From Planktothrix paucivesiculata PCC 9631 (lineage in GTDB: Bacteria; Cyanobacteriota; Cyanobacteriia; Cyanobacteriales; Microcoleaceae): DNA of 44,872 bases. Where the stretch lies: the NCBI RefSeq assembly GCF_900009265.2, contig NZ_LR735008.1:65001-109872 (forward strand), in the 5' to 3' direction. The notes beneath the pieces are model-generated. The model saw only the letters and a list, made by a program, of their open reading frames with translations. It was not told the DNA's origin and ran no database searches. This document shows, one piece after another, positions 27,331-34,903 of this stretch. Every line of letters starts with the position of its first letter. Within the stretch, counting starts at the first letter, position 1. Both the position numbers and the translations under genes were made by a program.

Positions 27331-28683
27331 ATGAATACTGAAGAAGCCTTAAAACTAGCAGACGAGTTAGTTTTTGCTCATACAGGAAAACACTTGGAGC
27401 ATCTACAAAAAGCGGTACTAGAGGGAACATTACAAGGTCACACCTATACAAAAATTGCCGGGGAGACTTATTCTAGTGAAGGTTATGTTAGGGATATCGG
27501 TTCTAAACTTTGGAAATTGTTGTCAGAAGAATTAGGAGAAAATCTAACAAAATCAAATGTTAGAGCCAAGTTAGATAAACTAGAATTTAATAATTTTACA
27601 TCAGCTACTGTCCAAGGTAATGTAACTGTTAATAACCTAAATTTTTGTCCTAATCAAGAGCAGTCACACTCATCTAACAACAATCAATCTAATTCAACTC
27701 AACCTAAAAAATATTATGATTTAAAAGAAGCACCTGAAATCAGTAGTTTCTACAATCGCACTTCTGAACTTTCTATTTTAAAACAATGGATATTAGAAGA
27801 AAATATTCGTCTGATCACAATCTATGGATTGAGTGAAATGGGCAAAAGTTCGCTTACAGTTCAACTCATCTCCCAAATTAAAGATCAATTTGATCTAATT
27901 ATTTGGCGAAGTCTCAGCAATACGCCTAAATTATTAACCCTACAAACGAATATCATTGAATCAATCACTCAATATCAAGATATCTCCTTACCGACCCTAT
28001 TAGACTATTTTAGTTCTGAACGATGTTTGTTGATTTTGGATGATGTACATTGTATTTTTAGCTATGAAAAATTAGCAGGTCAGTATCAACAATATTATGA
28101 TGATTATACCGCATTCTTTCAGAAAATTGCTACCTCTTGCCATAACAGTTGTTTAATTCTGCTCAGTTGGGAAAAACCCAGAGACATAGCAACTTTAGAA
28201 GCTAAAAATTCTCTACTCAGAACCTTACAGCTAAAAGGATTAGGGGAAGAAGGCAAAAAAATATTGAAAGAAAAAGGATTAATGGATGAGGAAAATTGGT
28301 CAGAACTAATTGCACTCTATCAAGGTCATCCAGTGTGGTTAAAAATTATTGCTAATACAATTAAAGATTTATTTAATAGTAGTGTAACTGAATTTTTAGC
28401 CTGTAATATCTTATTTTTGGGAGATATAGAACCTCTGTTACAAAGACATTGGCAAAGGTTATCTAAACCGGAAAAACAAATTGTTGTTAGGATAGCTCAG
28501 GCTACTGAACCTGTAGAAATGAGGCAGTTATTATCGAATTTTGAAAGCTCCCATGAAGATATTTTAACAGTAATTCAATCTTTAGGACGTAGAGGATTAG
28601 TGGAACGAGTTACAGAAAATAGGCGATCGCTCTTAATCTTAAATCCCATCTTTAAACTATTTGTTACTATAGCAACTGATTAG
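27331..28683 (+). CDS. Compact STAND NTPase with N-terminal vMAP-type HTH domain
   Basis: The 450-aa protein has three parts. Residues 1-85 match the cyanobacterial vWA-MoxR-associated (vMAP) N-terminal HTH-like domain: HLQKAVLEGTLQGHTYTKIA and IGSKLWKLLSEELGENLTKSN. A low-complexity Asn/Ser linker (about 88-125) follows. Next is a STAND/NB-ARC NTPase with P-loop GLSEMGKS at 166-173, Walker B LLILDD at 233-238, a GLGEEGKKIL helical segment and a GHPVWLKII (GxP) motif near residue 345. The last 70 residues are a winged-helix domain. The usual C-terminal sensor of WD40 or TPR repeats is absent, and no remnant is seen after the stop. It is divergent from the CHAP gene across 158 bp. Confidence 0.88.
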   Translation: MNTEEALKLADELVFAHTGKHLEHLQKAVLEGTLQGHTYTKIAGETYSSEGYVRDIGSKLWKLLSEELGENLTKSNVRAKLDKLEFNNFTSATVQGNVTVNNLNFCPNQEQSHSSNNNQSNSTQPKKYYDLKEAPEISSFYNRTSELSILKQWILEENIRLITIYGLSEMGKSSLTVQLISQIKDQFDLIIWRSLSNTPKLLTLQTNIIESITQYQDISLPTLLDYFSSERCLLILDDVHCIFSYEKLAGQYQQYYDDYTAFFQKIATSCHNSCLILLSWEKPRDIATLEAKNSLLRTLQLKGLGEEGKKILKEKGLMDEENWSELIALYQGHPVWLKIIANTIKDLFNSSVTEFLACNILFLGDIEPLLQRHWQRLSKPEKQIVVRIAQATEPVEMRQLLSNFESSHEDILTVIQSLGRRGLVERVTENRRSLLILNPIFKLFVTIATD

Positions 28684-28756
28684 TCACAGTCAAAGGGTAG
28701 TAAGTATCCACCCGTAAGTTTAATATTTGTAACCGATAAGATTCCTGAGAAAATTG

Positions 28757-28981
28757 TTATCTAACTAAATGAATTAACTGAGTCACTCCTTCTAAAATTT
28801 GTTGTTTATGGGTAGGCGTGCTCGCAATTACAAATTTTAATTCCCCAGTTTCGACAAAATTGATTCCATATTGTTCACAAAAAATTTGAGCGATATGGTT
28901 TTTTAATTTTGCCTTAGAAATCTAAAAATAATTCGGAATGTCTGAGCAAAATTGATAGCTAATTTCAATGTTCTCGAATTT
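28757..28981 (-). pseudogene. Decayed reading frame with one in-frame stop
   Basis: On the minus strand a 74-codon frame reads IEISYQFCSDIPNYF, then TAG (28924-28922), then continues for 54 codons (AKLKNHIAQIFCEQYG, NFVETGELKFVIAS, PTHKQQILEGVTQLIHLV) to TAA at 28757. The protein-like composition on both sides of the stop suggests a real gene broken by a single nonsense mutation. It has no start codon in frame and its upstream end overlaps the 3' end of the 28965 gene, as in a coupled gene pair. The family is not recognised. The 76 bp between it and the STAND gene hold nothing I can identify. Confidence 0.45.
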
Positions 28982-29267
28982 TCATTGATTCAACTTCTCC
29001 GGTTTCAGCATTAATTTTAAATATTTTATATTCTTTAACATATTTAAGAGCTATTTCCATCATAATAGGATTATTACTGAGAATTTTATGCTCAAACCTT
29101 AATGTAATTAACCAAAATTGTTTATCCAGAGATAATTCTACTTCTTCTAATCTTAAATATTCAACATGATAACCGAGCATATCCTGTAAATCATTAAAGT
29201 ATTGTTGGGCTAAACCAACCGCAGCACGAACATCAATTTTAGGTAAATTTGCAACTGATGATTCCAT
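28965..29267 (-). CDS. Small conserved hypothetical protein, 100 aa
   Basis: The product is soluble, with no membrane segment. The pattern is KIDVRAAVGLAQQYFNDL, then LRLEEVELSLDKQFWLITL and a conserved-looking end YKIFKINAETGEVESMKIRE. It has the look of a small alpha-beta cyanobacterial protein often found in gene pairs, but I cannot name the family. The ATG at 29267 follows GAAGGAAAAAAT, a good binding site. The decayed frame described at 28757 starts within its end, suggesting it once had a partner gene. Confidence 0.78.
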   Translation of the reverse strand: MESSVANLPKIDVRAAVGLAQQYFNDLQDMLGYHVEYLRLEEVELSLDKQFWLITLRFEHKILSNNPIMMEIALKYVKEYKIFKINAETGEVESMKIREH

Positions 29268-29315
29268 ATTTTTTCCTTCAATGGGTTGAAATGATATCCT
29301 AAATAAAAATTATAT

Positions 29316-29357
29316 CCCCCCGATAAAAATATTGCATAGAATATTTATACCGAGGGG
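29316..29357 (-). terminator. Strong terminator of chlH
   Basis: On the minus strand CCCCTCGGTATAAATATT (29357-29340) pairs with AATATTTTTATCGGGGGG (29333-29316) around a 6-nt loop. This gives an 18-bp stem with two G-T pairs and one mismatch. It is followed by ATATAATTTTTATTT. It lies 20 bp after the chlH stop and isolates chlH from the small gene downstream. Confidence 0.82.
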
Positions 29358-29377
29358 AATCGGGATTTTAAAGGGTT

Positions 29378-32300
29378 TTATTCAACCCCTTCAATACGGT
29401 CTTCAACTTCTTGGTATAACTCCCGCAGACGGTCTAAATTCTCCTCGCTAGTTTCCCAATAGCCGCGACCATTAACCTCTAACAACGTGCTAATAATCTT
29501 ACGGAAAGAATGGGGGTTTAAGTTCATCAAACGTTTCTGCATTTCTGCATCTTGAATAAACGTTTCATTCACATCCTCATAAACCCAATTATCTACCGCA
29601 CCCGCCGTTGCACTCCATCCCATTGTATTAACAAGGCGCTTAGATAACTCCCGCACTCCTTCATAACCATGGGATAACATTCCTTCATACCATTTCGGGT
29701 TAAGAAGTTTTGTTCGTGCATCCAAACGCACCGTTTCCGATAACGTCCGAACTTGAGCATTTGCTGTTGTGGTATCCGCAATATAAGACGTCGGTTTTTT
29801 GCCATCCTTGCGTAAATTGGCAATTAATTTCGTTGGGTCAGAATCGAAATAATGGGAAACATCCGTTAAACTAATTTCCGAAGAATCTAAGTTTTGGAAT
29901 GTGACTTCTGCGGTTTTTAACGCCGACTCAAAGATATTTCGATCCTGTTCCATCATTCCCGGATTATCTGAATTAAAGGCAAAAGATTTACGCTTTAAAT
30001 ACATTTCCTGTAACTCTGTTTCCTGTTCCCAACTACTATTTTCAACGGCTAAATTCACGTTAGAAGAATAGGAACCCGAAGCATTACTAAACACCCGAGT
30101 TGCCGCTTGTCTGACCGATACTCCTAACTCCTTCGCCTGTTCTAAAGCGTGTTTGCGAACAAAATTCATTTCCAACGGTTCATCAGATTCGGCTGCCATT
30201 TTTACCGCTTTATCTAATAGCGCCATTTGGTTAATAAATAAGTCGCGGAACACCCCAGAACAGTTGATCACGACATCAATTCGAGGTCGTCCCAATTCTT
30301 CTAAAGAAATTAACTCCAACTTATTCACCCGTCCCAAGGCATCGGGTACGGGTTTAACCCCCACCATCCACATCACTTGAGCCAGGGACTCCCCATAGGT
30401 TTTGATGTTATCGGTTCCCCAGAGGACGACGGAGATGGTTTCGGGGTAATTTCCACCATTTTCGACCTTTTGCCGTTCCAACAGCCGTTCTACGACGATT
30501 TGAGCAGACTTGACCGCCGCCGCCGTGGGGATGGACTGGGGATCGAGGGCGTGCATATTTTTGCCCGTCGGTAACACATCGGGGTTACGGATGGGGTCGC
30601 CTCCTGGCCCGGGGATGATATATTCCCCTTCCAACGCCCGCAGCAAGGAGCCCAACTCGTTATCAGCGCAAATTTGTTGTAAGCAGAATTCCAAATACTC
30701 AAATAACGGTTTAATGGGTTCGGGGTCAACTTTGGTGAAACCGAACTCATGGAGTGCTTCAATCCAGGGTTCTTTTTTACCCATATTAAAGAAGTTGAGT
30801 TTGGAGACTAAGGAAACCCGTCCTTCGGCGTCGGTTTGTTCGTGAACTAAGGCGATAACTGCCGCGCGGCAGGCTTCGGTGATTTTCTGTAATAACTCCA
30901 CATCCGCTAACAGTCCTAAGTTATTGTTGGAGTAGAGTTCCTCAAGATCACGGTTGAGGCTATTAGCAATAATTCGGGGTAAACTGAGTAGATTATCTTC
31001 TTCGCGATCAATACTGGCGATATTTACCAGAGTTGAAATCGCTTCTTCGGCCGTGGGGGGTTTACCAATAACGTGCAACCCACAAGGTAACAACCGCGAC
31101 TCAATTTCCATTAACCGCCGATAGACCTGTCCAACGATATGATCCCGTTCTTCGGGGGTTAATTCCGCCGCGTCGGTTTCGGGCAGGCTAATATCTTGGT
31201 CAAAATTCACCATTCGGGACTTATCGATAATGGTGTTAACAATTGCCACGCCTCGACCACTATCTTTTAGGGTTTGATAAGACCCAATTAATTCATTGAG
31301 TTCTTGCAGTCCTTTATATAACCCAGCGTTTTCCGCAGCCGGAGTTAAATAAGAAATTGTCGCGGCATAACTGCGACGTTTGGCGATAGTGGCTTCGCTG
31401 GGGTTATTGGCGGCGTAGTAATACAGGTTGGGAATACTACCGATCAAATTATCGGGGTAGCATTCTCCCGACATCCCCATTTGTTTACCCGGCATGAACT
31501 CTAAGGAGCCATGGGTTCCAAAGTGTAATACCGCGTCGGCTTTCCAGACTTTTTCTAAATAGGTGTAATACGCGGCGAAGCCATGGTGGGGACTGGCTGA
31601 CCGGGAGAACAACAACCTCATCGGGTCGCCTTCATAGCCGAAGGTAGGTTGAACTCCGATAAACACATTACCGAACTGTTTGCCGAAAATCAATAAATTC
31701 TCGCCATCGGTGTTTAAAGTTCCGGGTGGTGGCCCCCAATTCTCATTTAAGCGATCAAAATAGGGGGTTAACTGTTCATATTCGCTCACGGACATCCGAT
31801 AGGCGACATTTAATTCGGGACTCTGATATTGGGCGGTGGCGTCGTGGATGACTTCCTGCATCAGTTTCTCGGCGGACTCGGGCAGGTTTTGAATATCGTA
31901 GCCATTGCCCTGCAAGGCTTTGAGCACTTCATAAATTGACCCGAACACATCCAAATAGGCTGCTGTCCCGACGTTTCCCTTATCCGGGGGGAAGCTAAAG
32001 ACGGTAATAGCCACTTTTTTGTCTAATTTGGGTTTTTTCCGCAAATTCGCCCATTTTAAAGCCCGTTGGGCGATCGCTTCGATCCGGTCTTGTAAGGCGA
32101 TCGCTTTTCCGGTTGTGCCATCCCGTCCTGATATAATAATGGGTTCAATGGCCCCATCAAGTTCAGGAATAGCAATTTGTAGGGCGACTTGGATCGGATG
32201 CAGACCTAAATCACTTTCTTCCCATTCTTCGGTGGTTTGGAAGACTAAAGGCAAAGCCACCATATAGGGGCGGTTCATCCGTTTTAACGATTCTATCGCC

Positions 32301-33361
32301 TTGGGATGATCCTGTCGAGCCGGGCCACCAACTAAAGCAAAACCCGTTAACGAGACAATAGTATCCACAAGAGTTTGGGGTGGAATACCTTTCGGGGGGT
32401 TATCCCAGAAATACTCATCGATGGGTTTAGAAAAGTCTAACCCGCCCGCAAACACAGGCAAAACTCGCGCCCCTAATGCTTCGAGTTCCTGTACCATTGC
32501 CACATAATGGGCATCATCTCCCGTCACCAGGTGGGTGCGTTGTAGGACTAAACCCACACAGGGGGCGAGGGGATCTTTTTGGTCGTCGGAAATATCGTCG
32601 CGGCTATTATTCCACTGGAAATATTCTTTCGCATCCTCGAACATTTTGGGGGCGAGGGGATGCCATATTCCCATATCGGGATAGGTGACGGGATCGGCAA
32701 ATTGCAGCTTGTCCTTGCCCTTAAACACATATTTTGACCCTAACATCAGTAGGAAGTTTTCCAAGTTATCGGAAGAACCCCCTAACCAATATTGGAAGGA
32801 TAACATAAAGTTGCGGGCGTCCTGGGCCTTGTCCATCGGCAGGTATTTCAGGACTTTAGGCAAAGTTTGCAGCAACTTTAGCATGGCGTCTTGGAAAGAA
32901 CTCCCCGACTGTTCTTTACGTTTCTTCATAAACTGGGCGATCGCACTTTTGCTTTGTCCCAGTTGCGCCATCGAAAACGTCCCCATTTTGTTCAGACGCA
33001 TGACTTGAGGCATGGAGGGGAACACCACGGCCACATCCAGGCTATCCCTGTAGGGGGCTACGGCCTCAACGAGTTTATCGGCTAAATCTTCAATAAAAAT
33101 CAAGGAGGCGATGAATATATTCGCCTGGGATAAATCTTGTTTAAAACTTTCGTAGTTTTCGGGAGATCGTAACTCCTCGATCAAATAACCGCTAATTTCG
33201 ATAGCGACATTAGGGTTATTAGCATTAATGGACTGGACTGCCGCCGATAGGGCACTCTGATATTGCGCTTCTAACACCACATAGACAACTTTCATCAGTT
33301 GTCGCCCGTTTAGGTCATCTGGCTTGATGTGTCTAATGGTGGGTTTTACATAAGTAAACAT
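29378..33361 (-). CDS. chlH: Magnesium chelatase subunit H
   Basis: ChlH is the porphyrin-binding catalytic subunit of Mg-chelatase. With ChlI and ChlD it inserts Mg into protoporphyrin IX, the first committed step of chlorophyll synthesis. At 1,327 aa it is full length for the CobN/BchH superfamily. It opens [19 protein letters not shown] and carries the conserved [39 protein letters not shown] and [17 protein letters not shown] follow, all typical of ChlH. The ATG at 33361 has only a distant AAGGAA. ChlI and ChlD are not nearby. The gene is followed by its own strong terminator, and its GC content is above the neighbouring accessory genes. Confidence 0.98.
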   Translation of the reverse strand: MFTYVKPTIRHIKPDDLNGRQLMKVVYVVLEAQYQSALSAAVQSINANNPNVAIEISGYLIEELRSPENYESFKQDLSQANIFIASLIFIEDLADKLVEAVAPYRDSLDVAVVFPSMPQVMRLNKMGTFSMAQLGQSKSAIAQFMKKRKEQSGSSFQDAMLKLLQTLPKVLKYLPMDKAQDARNFMLSFQYWLGGSSDNLENFLLMLGSKYVFKGKDKLQFADPVTYPDMGIWHPLAPKMFEDAKEYFQWNNSRDDISDDQKDPLAPCVGLVLQRTHLVTGDDAHYVAMVQELEALGARVLPVFAGGLDFSKPIDEYFWDNPPKGIPPQTLVDTIVSLTGFALVGGPARQDHPKAIESLKRMNRPYMVALPLVFQTTEEWEESDLGLHPIQVALQIAIPELDGAIEPIIISGRDGTTGKAIALQDRIEAIAQRALKWANLRKKPKLDKKVAITVFSFPPDKGNVGTAAYLDVFGSIYEVLKALQGNGYDIQNLPESAEKLMQEVIHDATAQYQSPELNVAYRMSVSEYEQLTPYFDRLNENWGPPPGTLNTDGENLLIFGKQFGNVFIGVQPTFGYEGDPMRLLFSRSASPHHGFAAYYTYLEKVWKADAVLHFGTHGSLEFMPGKQMGMSGECYPDNLIGSIPNLYYYAANNPSEATIAKRRSYAATISYLTPAAENAGLYKGLQELNELIGSYQTLKDSGRGVAIVNTIIDKSRMVNFDQDISLPETDAAELTPEERDHIVGQVYRRLMEIESRLLPCGLHVIGKPPTAEEAISTLVNIASIDREEDNLLSLPRIIANSLNRDLEELYSNNNLGLLADVELLQKITEACRAAVIALVHEQTDAEGRVSLVSKLNFFNMGKKEPWIEALHEFGFTKVDPEPIKPLFEYLEFCLQQICADNELGSLLRALEGEYIIPGPGGDPIRNPDVLPTGKNMHALDPQSIPTAAAVKSAQIVVERLLERQKVENGGNYPETISVVLWGTDNIKTYGESLAQVMWMVGVKPVPDALGRVNKLELISLEELGRPRIDVVINCSGVFRDLFINQMALLDKAVKMAAESDEPLEMNFVRKHALEQAKELGVSVRQAATRVFSNASGSYSSNVNLAVENSSWEQETELQEMYLKRKSFAFNSDNPGMMEQDRNIFESALKTAEVTFQNLDSSEISLTDVSHYFDSDPTKLIANLRKDGKKPTSYIADTTTANAQVRTLSETVRLDARTKLLNPKWYEGMLSHGYEGVRELSKRLVNTMGWSATAGAVDNWVYEDVNETFIQDAEMQKRLMNLNPHSFRKIISTLLEVNGRGYWETSEENLDRLRELYQEVEDRIEGVE

Positions 33362-33563
33362 ATCTTAATTGGTTCCTTTTTTGTCTGCTTCTCTCTTAAG
33401 GTGATCGGCGATGGGCATTGCCAGATCGTTAGGACTTACCTTTGAGTATTCTTACCAGAAAATGGGTATTCTGGGCAGGTTTGATGACCCTTCGCAACAA
33501 TTCGACAAGAAAAATGTCATTATTTTTTACATTTCTTGACTTTTTTAACTTTTTATTATTTAG
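33362..33563. other. Upstream region of chlH, no gene seen
   Basis: This 200-bp AT-rich region must hold the chlH promoter on the minus strand and perhaps a long 5' untranslated leader. No box pair at standard spacing stood out. No open frame with a binding site was found. Confidence 0.35.
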
Positions 33564-33725
33564 GAATTATTTGCAATAAGAAAGAATCGGCAAAAATCTA
33601 AACAACTCCTAGAAATTGCTAAAATAGGAGTAGAAAGAGCAATTGAAACCGATGAGCAGACAGCGACTATTTGGATAAATCAACAACTTGAAAGATTAGG
33701 AGTCAACCTACAAACTACCACTTGA
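33564..33725 (+). pseudogene. Start-less gene fragment upstream of the toxin-antitoxin pair
   Basis: After an in-frame TAG at 33561, a 53-codon frame reads FAIRKNRQKSKQLLEIAKIG, VERAIETDEQTATIWINQQL and ERLGVNLQTTT, then stops at 33725. It has no ATG, GTG or binding site, so it is probably the 3' end of a lost gene. Parts of it (bases 33604-33619 and 33684-33709) recur just after the toxin gene at 34352-34395, where a 62-bp middle part is missing. Confidence 0.5.
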
Positions 33726-33742
33726 ATCATTTTGGAGTAGCA

Positions 33743-33982
33743 ATGAAAGCATTGAAAGTCATGGCAATAATTAATGATCAAGGACAACTAACCTTAGATC
33801 ATCCTCTCATAACAGATAAAAATAGTCGTGTAGAAGTCATTGTTTTAATTCCAGAACAGACAGATCTAGATGATAAATCTCAAACAGAAGTCTTGGCAGA
33901 TTTTCGTCAAGCTTGGCAGGAAGCAATGACTGGACAAACTATTCCAGTTGCTCAACTTTGGGAAGGAATTGAAGATGTCTAA
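33743..33982 (+). CDS. relN: RelN-family antitoxin
   Basis: The 79-aa protein has the arrangement of cyanobacterial RelN antitoxins: MKALKVMAIINDQGQLTLDH, then SRVEVIVLIPE, and a C-terminal toxin-wrapping segment DFRQAWQEAMTGQTIPVAQL. The ATG at 33743 has GGAG six bases upstream. A TTG-started frame from 33722 adds seven residues but lacks a site. It precedes and overlaps the toxin gene by 8 bp, the normal antitoxin-first arrangement. RelN-type antitoxins bind and neutralise the RelE toxin and repress their own operon. Confidence 0.83.
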   Translation: MKALKVMAIINDQGQLTLDHPLITDKNSRVEVIVLIPEQTDLDDKSQTEVLADFRQAWQEAMTGQTIPVAQLWEGIEDV

Positions 33983-34349
33983 ACAGCCTTTAATTCAAGT
34001 TGAAGTTTCGCCAATATTCAAACGAAATCTACACACTCTTGTCAAGAAATATCGCAGTATTCGGAATGATATACAACCCATCATCGAACAACTTGAGCGG
34101 GGAGAGTTACCAGGAGATCAAATACCGGAAATTGGTTATGTAGTCTTCAAGCTAAGAGTCCGAAATAGCGACATTCAGAAAGGTAAAAGTGGTGGCTACC
34201 GTCTAATTTACTACATCAAAACAGCAACGGCAATTATTTTACTGACGATTTACGCCAAATCTGAACAAGTCGATATTGCCGCAGATGACATTCGGAGCAT
34301 CATTAGAGAATTTGAACAACAGGCGACGGAAAGTAAAGAGGATGCCTAA
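33975..34349 (+). CDS. relE: RelE/ParE-superfamily toxin
   Basis: The 124-aa product is basic and has the RelE-fold pattern: VEVSPIFKRNLHTLVKKYRS, then FKLRVRNSDIQKGKSGGYRL, then IYYIKTATAIILLTIYAKSE. The Lys, Arg and Tyr residues in the second and third blocks are at positions used for mRNA cleavage in RelE toxins, but activity cannot be judged here. The start is ATG at 33975 with AAGGAATT upstream, inside the antitoxin gene. A TTG-started form from 33948 is possible but unlikely. Confidence 0.83.
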   Translation: MSKQPLIQVEVSPIFKRNLHTLVKKYRSIRNDIQPIIEQLERGELPGDQIPEIGYVVFKLRVRNSDIQKGKSGGYRLIYYIKTATAIILLTIYAKSEQVDIAADDIRSIIREFEQQATESKEDA

Positions 34350-34351
34350 AT

Positions 34352-34395
34352 AACTCCTAGAAATTGCAGCAACTTGAAAGATTAGGAATCAATCT
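34352..34395 (+). repeat. Second, shortened copy of the gene fragment at 33604-33709
   Basis: AACTCCTAGAAATTGC (34352-34367) is identical to 33604-33619, and CAACTTGAAAGATTAGGAAT with AATCT (34370-34395) matches 33684-33709 at 24 of 26 bases. Only two bases separate the blocks here, against 64 in the first copy. The pair flanks the toxin-antitoxin operon as direct repeats. Confidence 0.8.
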
Positions 34396-34507
34396 AAGAA
34401 AATGAAGCATAAAATCATGAAAAGTAGAGAATTTTTTATGGTGACTCATAGTTTGGGCAATAGGTTGTGTTAAGATTCAAGTAACTCCATCAAGTTTGGT
34501 TAATACT

Positions 34508-34870
34508 ATGATCGGCACTATCTCCCAATCTCTAGTTGTCAATCAAGCGGACATAGATGATTTAAAATTATTCTATCAGTTTCGCCGTGAGCATGATGTT
34601 GTTCAATTTTTAGCAATTCATCCAAATCTATTATCAATTTTGGTATTAGGTAAAGATTTAATCAGCCAATATTTCCCAGAATCAAATGTATTTCTTGACT
34701 GGATTTTAGATCCAGAATTAGCTGAGTCCCAATTGGTTGTTTACCTAACAAGAACAATTGAAGATACAGAAGCAGCGATTGAACAAATTGAAAAACTTTC
34801 TGATCAGTGGTTAGGAAGCTATGACGCTGATATCCGCAGTCAAATTTATGTCAGATATGATTATTTATGA
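34508..34870 (+). CDS. Hypothetical protein, 120 aa
   Basis: The function is not recognised. The predicted protein is soluble and acidic: MIGTISQSLVVNQADIDDLK, then LLSILVLGKDLISQYFP, then LVVYLTRTIEDTEAAIEQI and a C-terminal DADIRSQIYVRYDYL. The ATG at 34508 is preferred over a TTG at 34496, but neither has a clear binding site. It lies between the toxin-antitoxin pair and the convergent restriction-modification gene, so it is part of the accessory region. It resembles small proteins adjacent to mobile genes in cyanobacteria, but this is only an impression. Confidence 0.65.
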   Translation: MIGTISQSLVVNQADIDDLKLFYQFRREHDVVQFLAIHPNLLSILVLGKDLISQYFPESNVFLDWILDPELAESQLVVYLTRTIEDTEAAIEQIEKLSDQWLGSYDADIRSQIYVRYDYL

Positions 34871-34875
34871 CTTTC

Positions 34876-34901
34876 TTAGTGTCTTAGTGCCTTTGTGGTT
34901 A
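34876..34901. repeat. 26-bp direct repeat, left of the restriction-modification gene
   Basis: The block begins TTAGTGTCTTAGTGCC and ends TTTGTGGTTA. It matches 37666-37691 at 24 of 26 bases in the same orientation. The enclosed interval is occupied almost entirely by the MmeI-like gene. Confidence 0.85.
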
Positions 34902-34903
34902 CT

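Noticed and set aside
29593-33085. Many short frames on both strands inside chlH
   Set aside because: ChlH is conserved over its full length, so these are shadows.
33362-33563. Cobalamin or Mg riboswitch upstream of chlH
   Set aside because: No conserved B12-box or other riboswitch core was seen; only an AT-rich leader.
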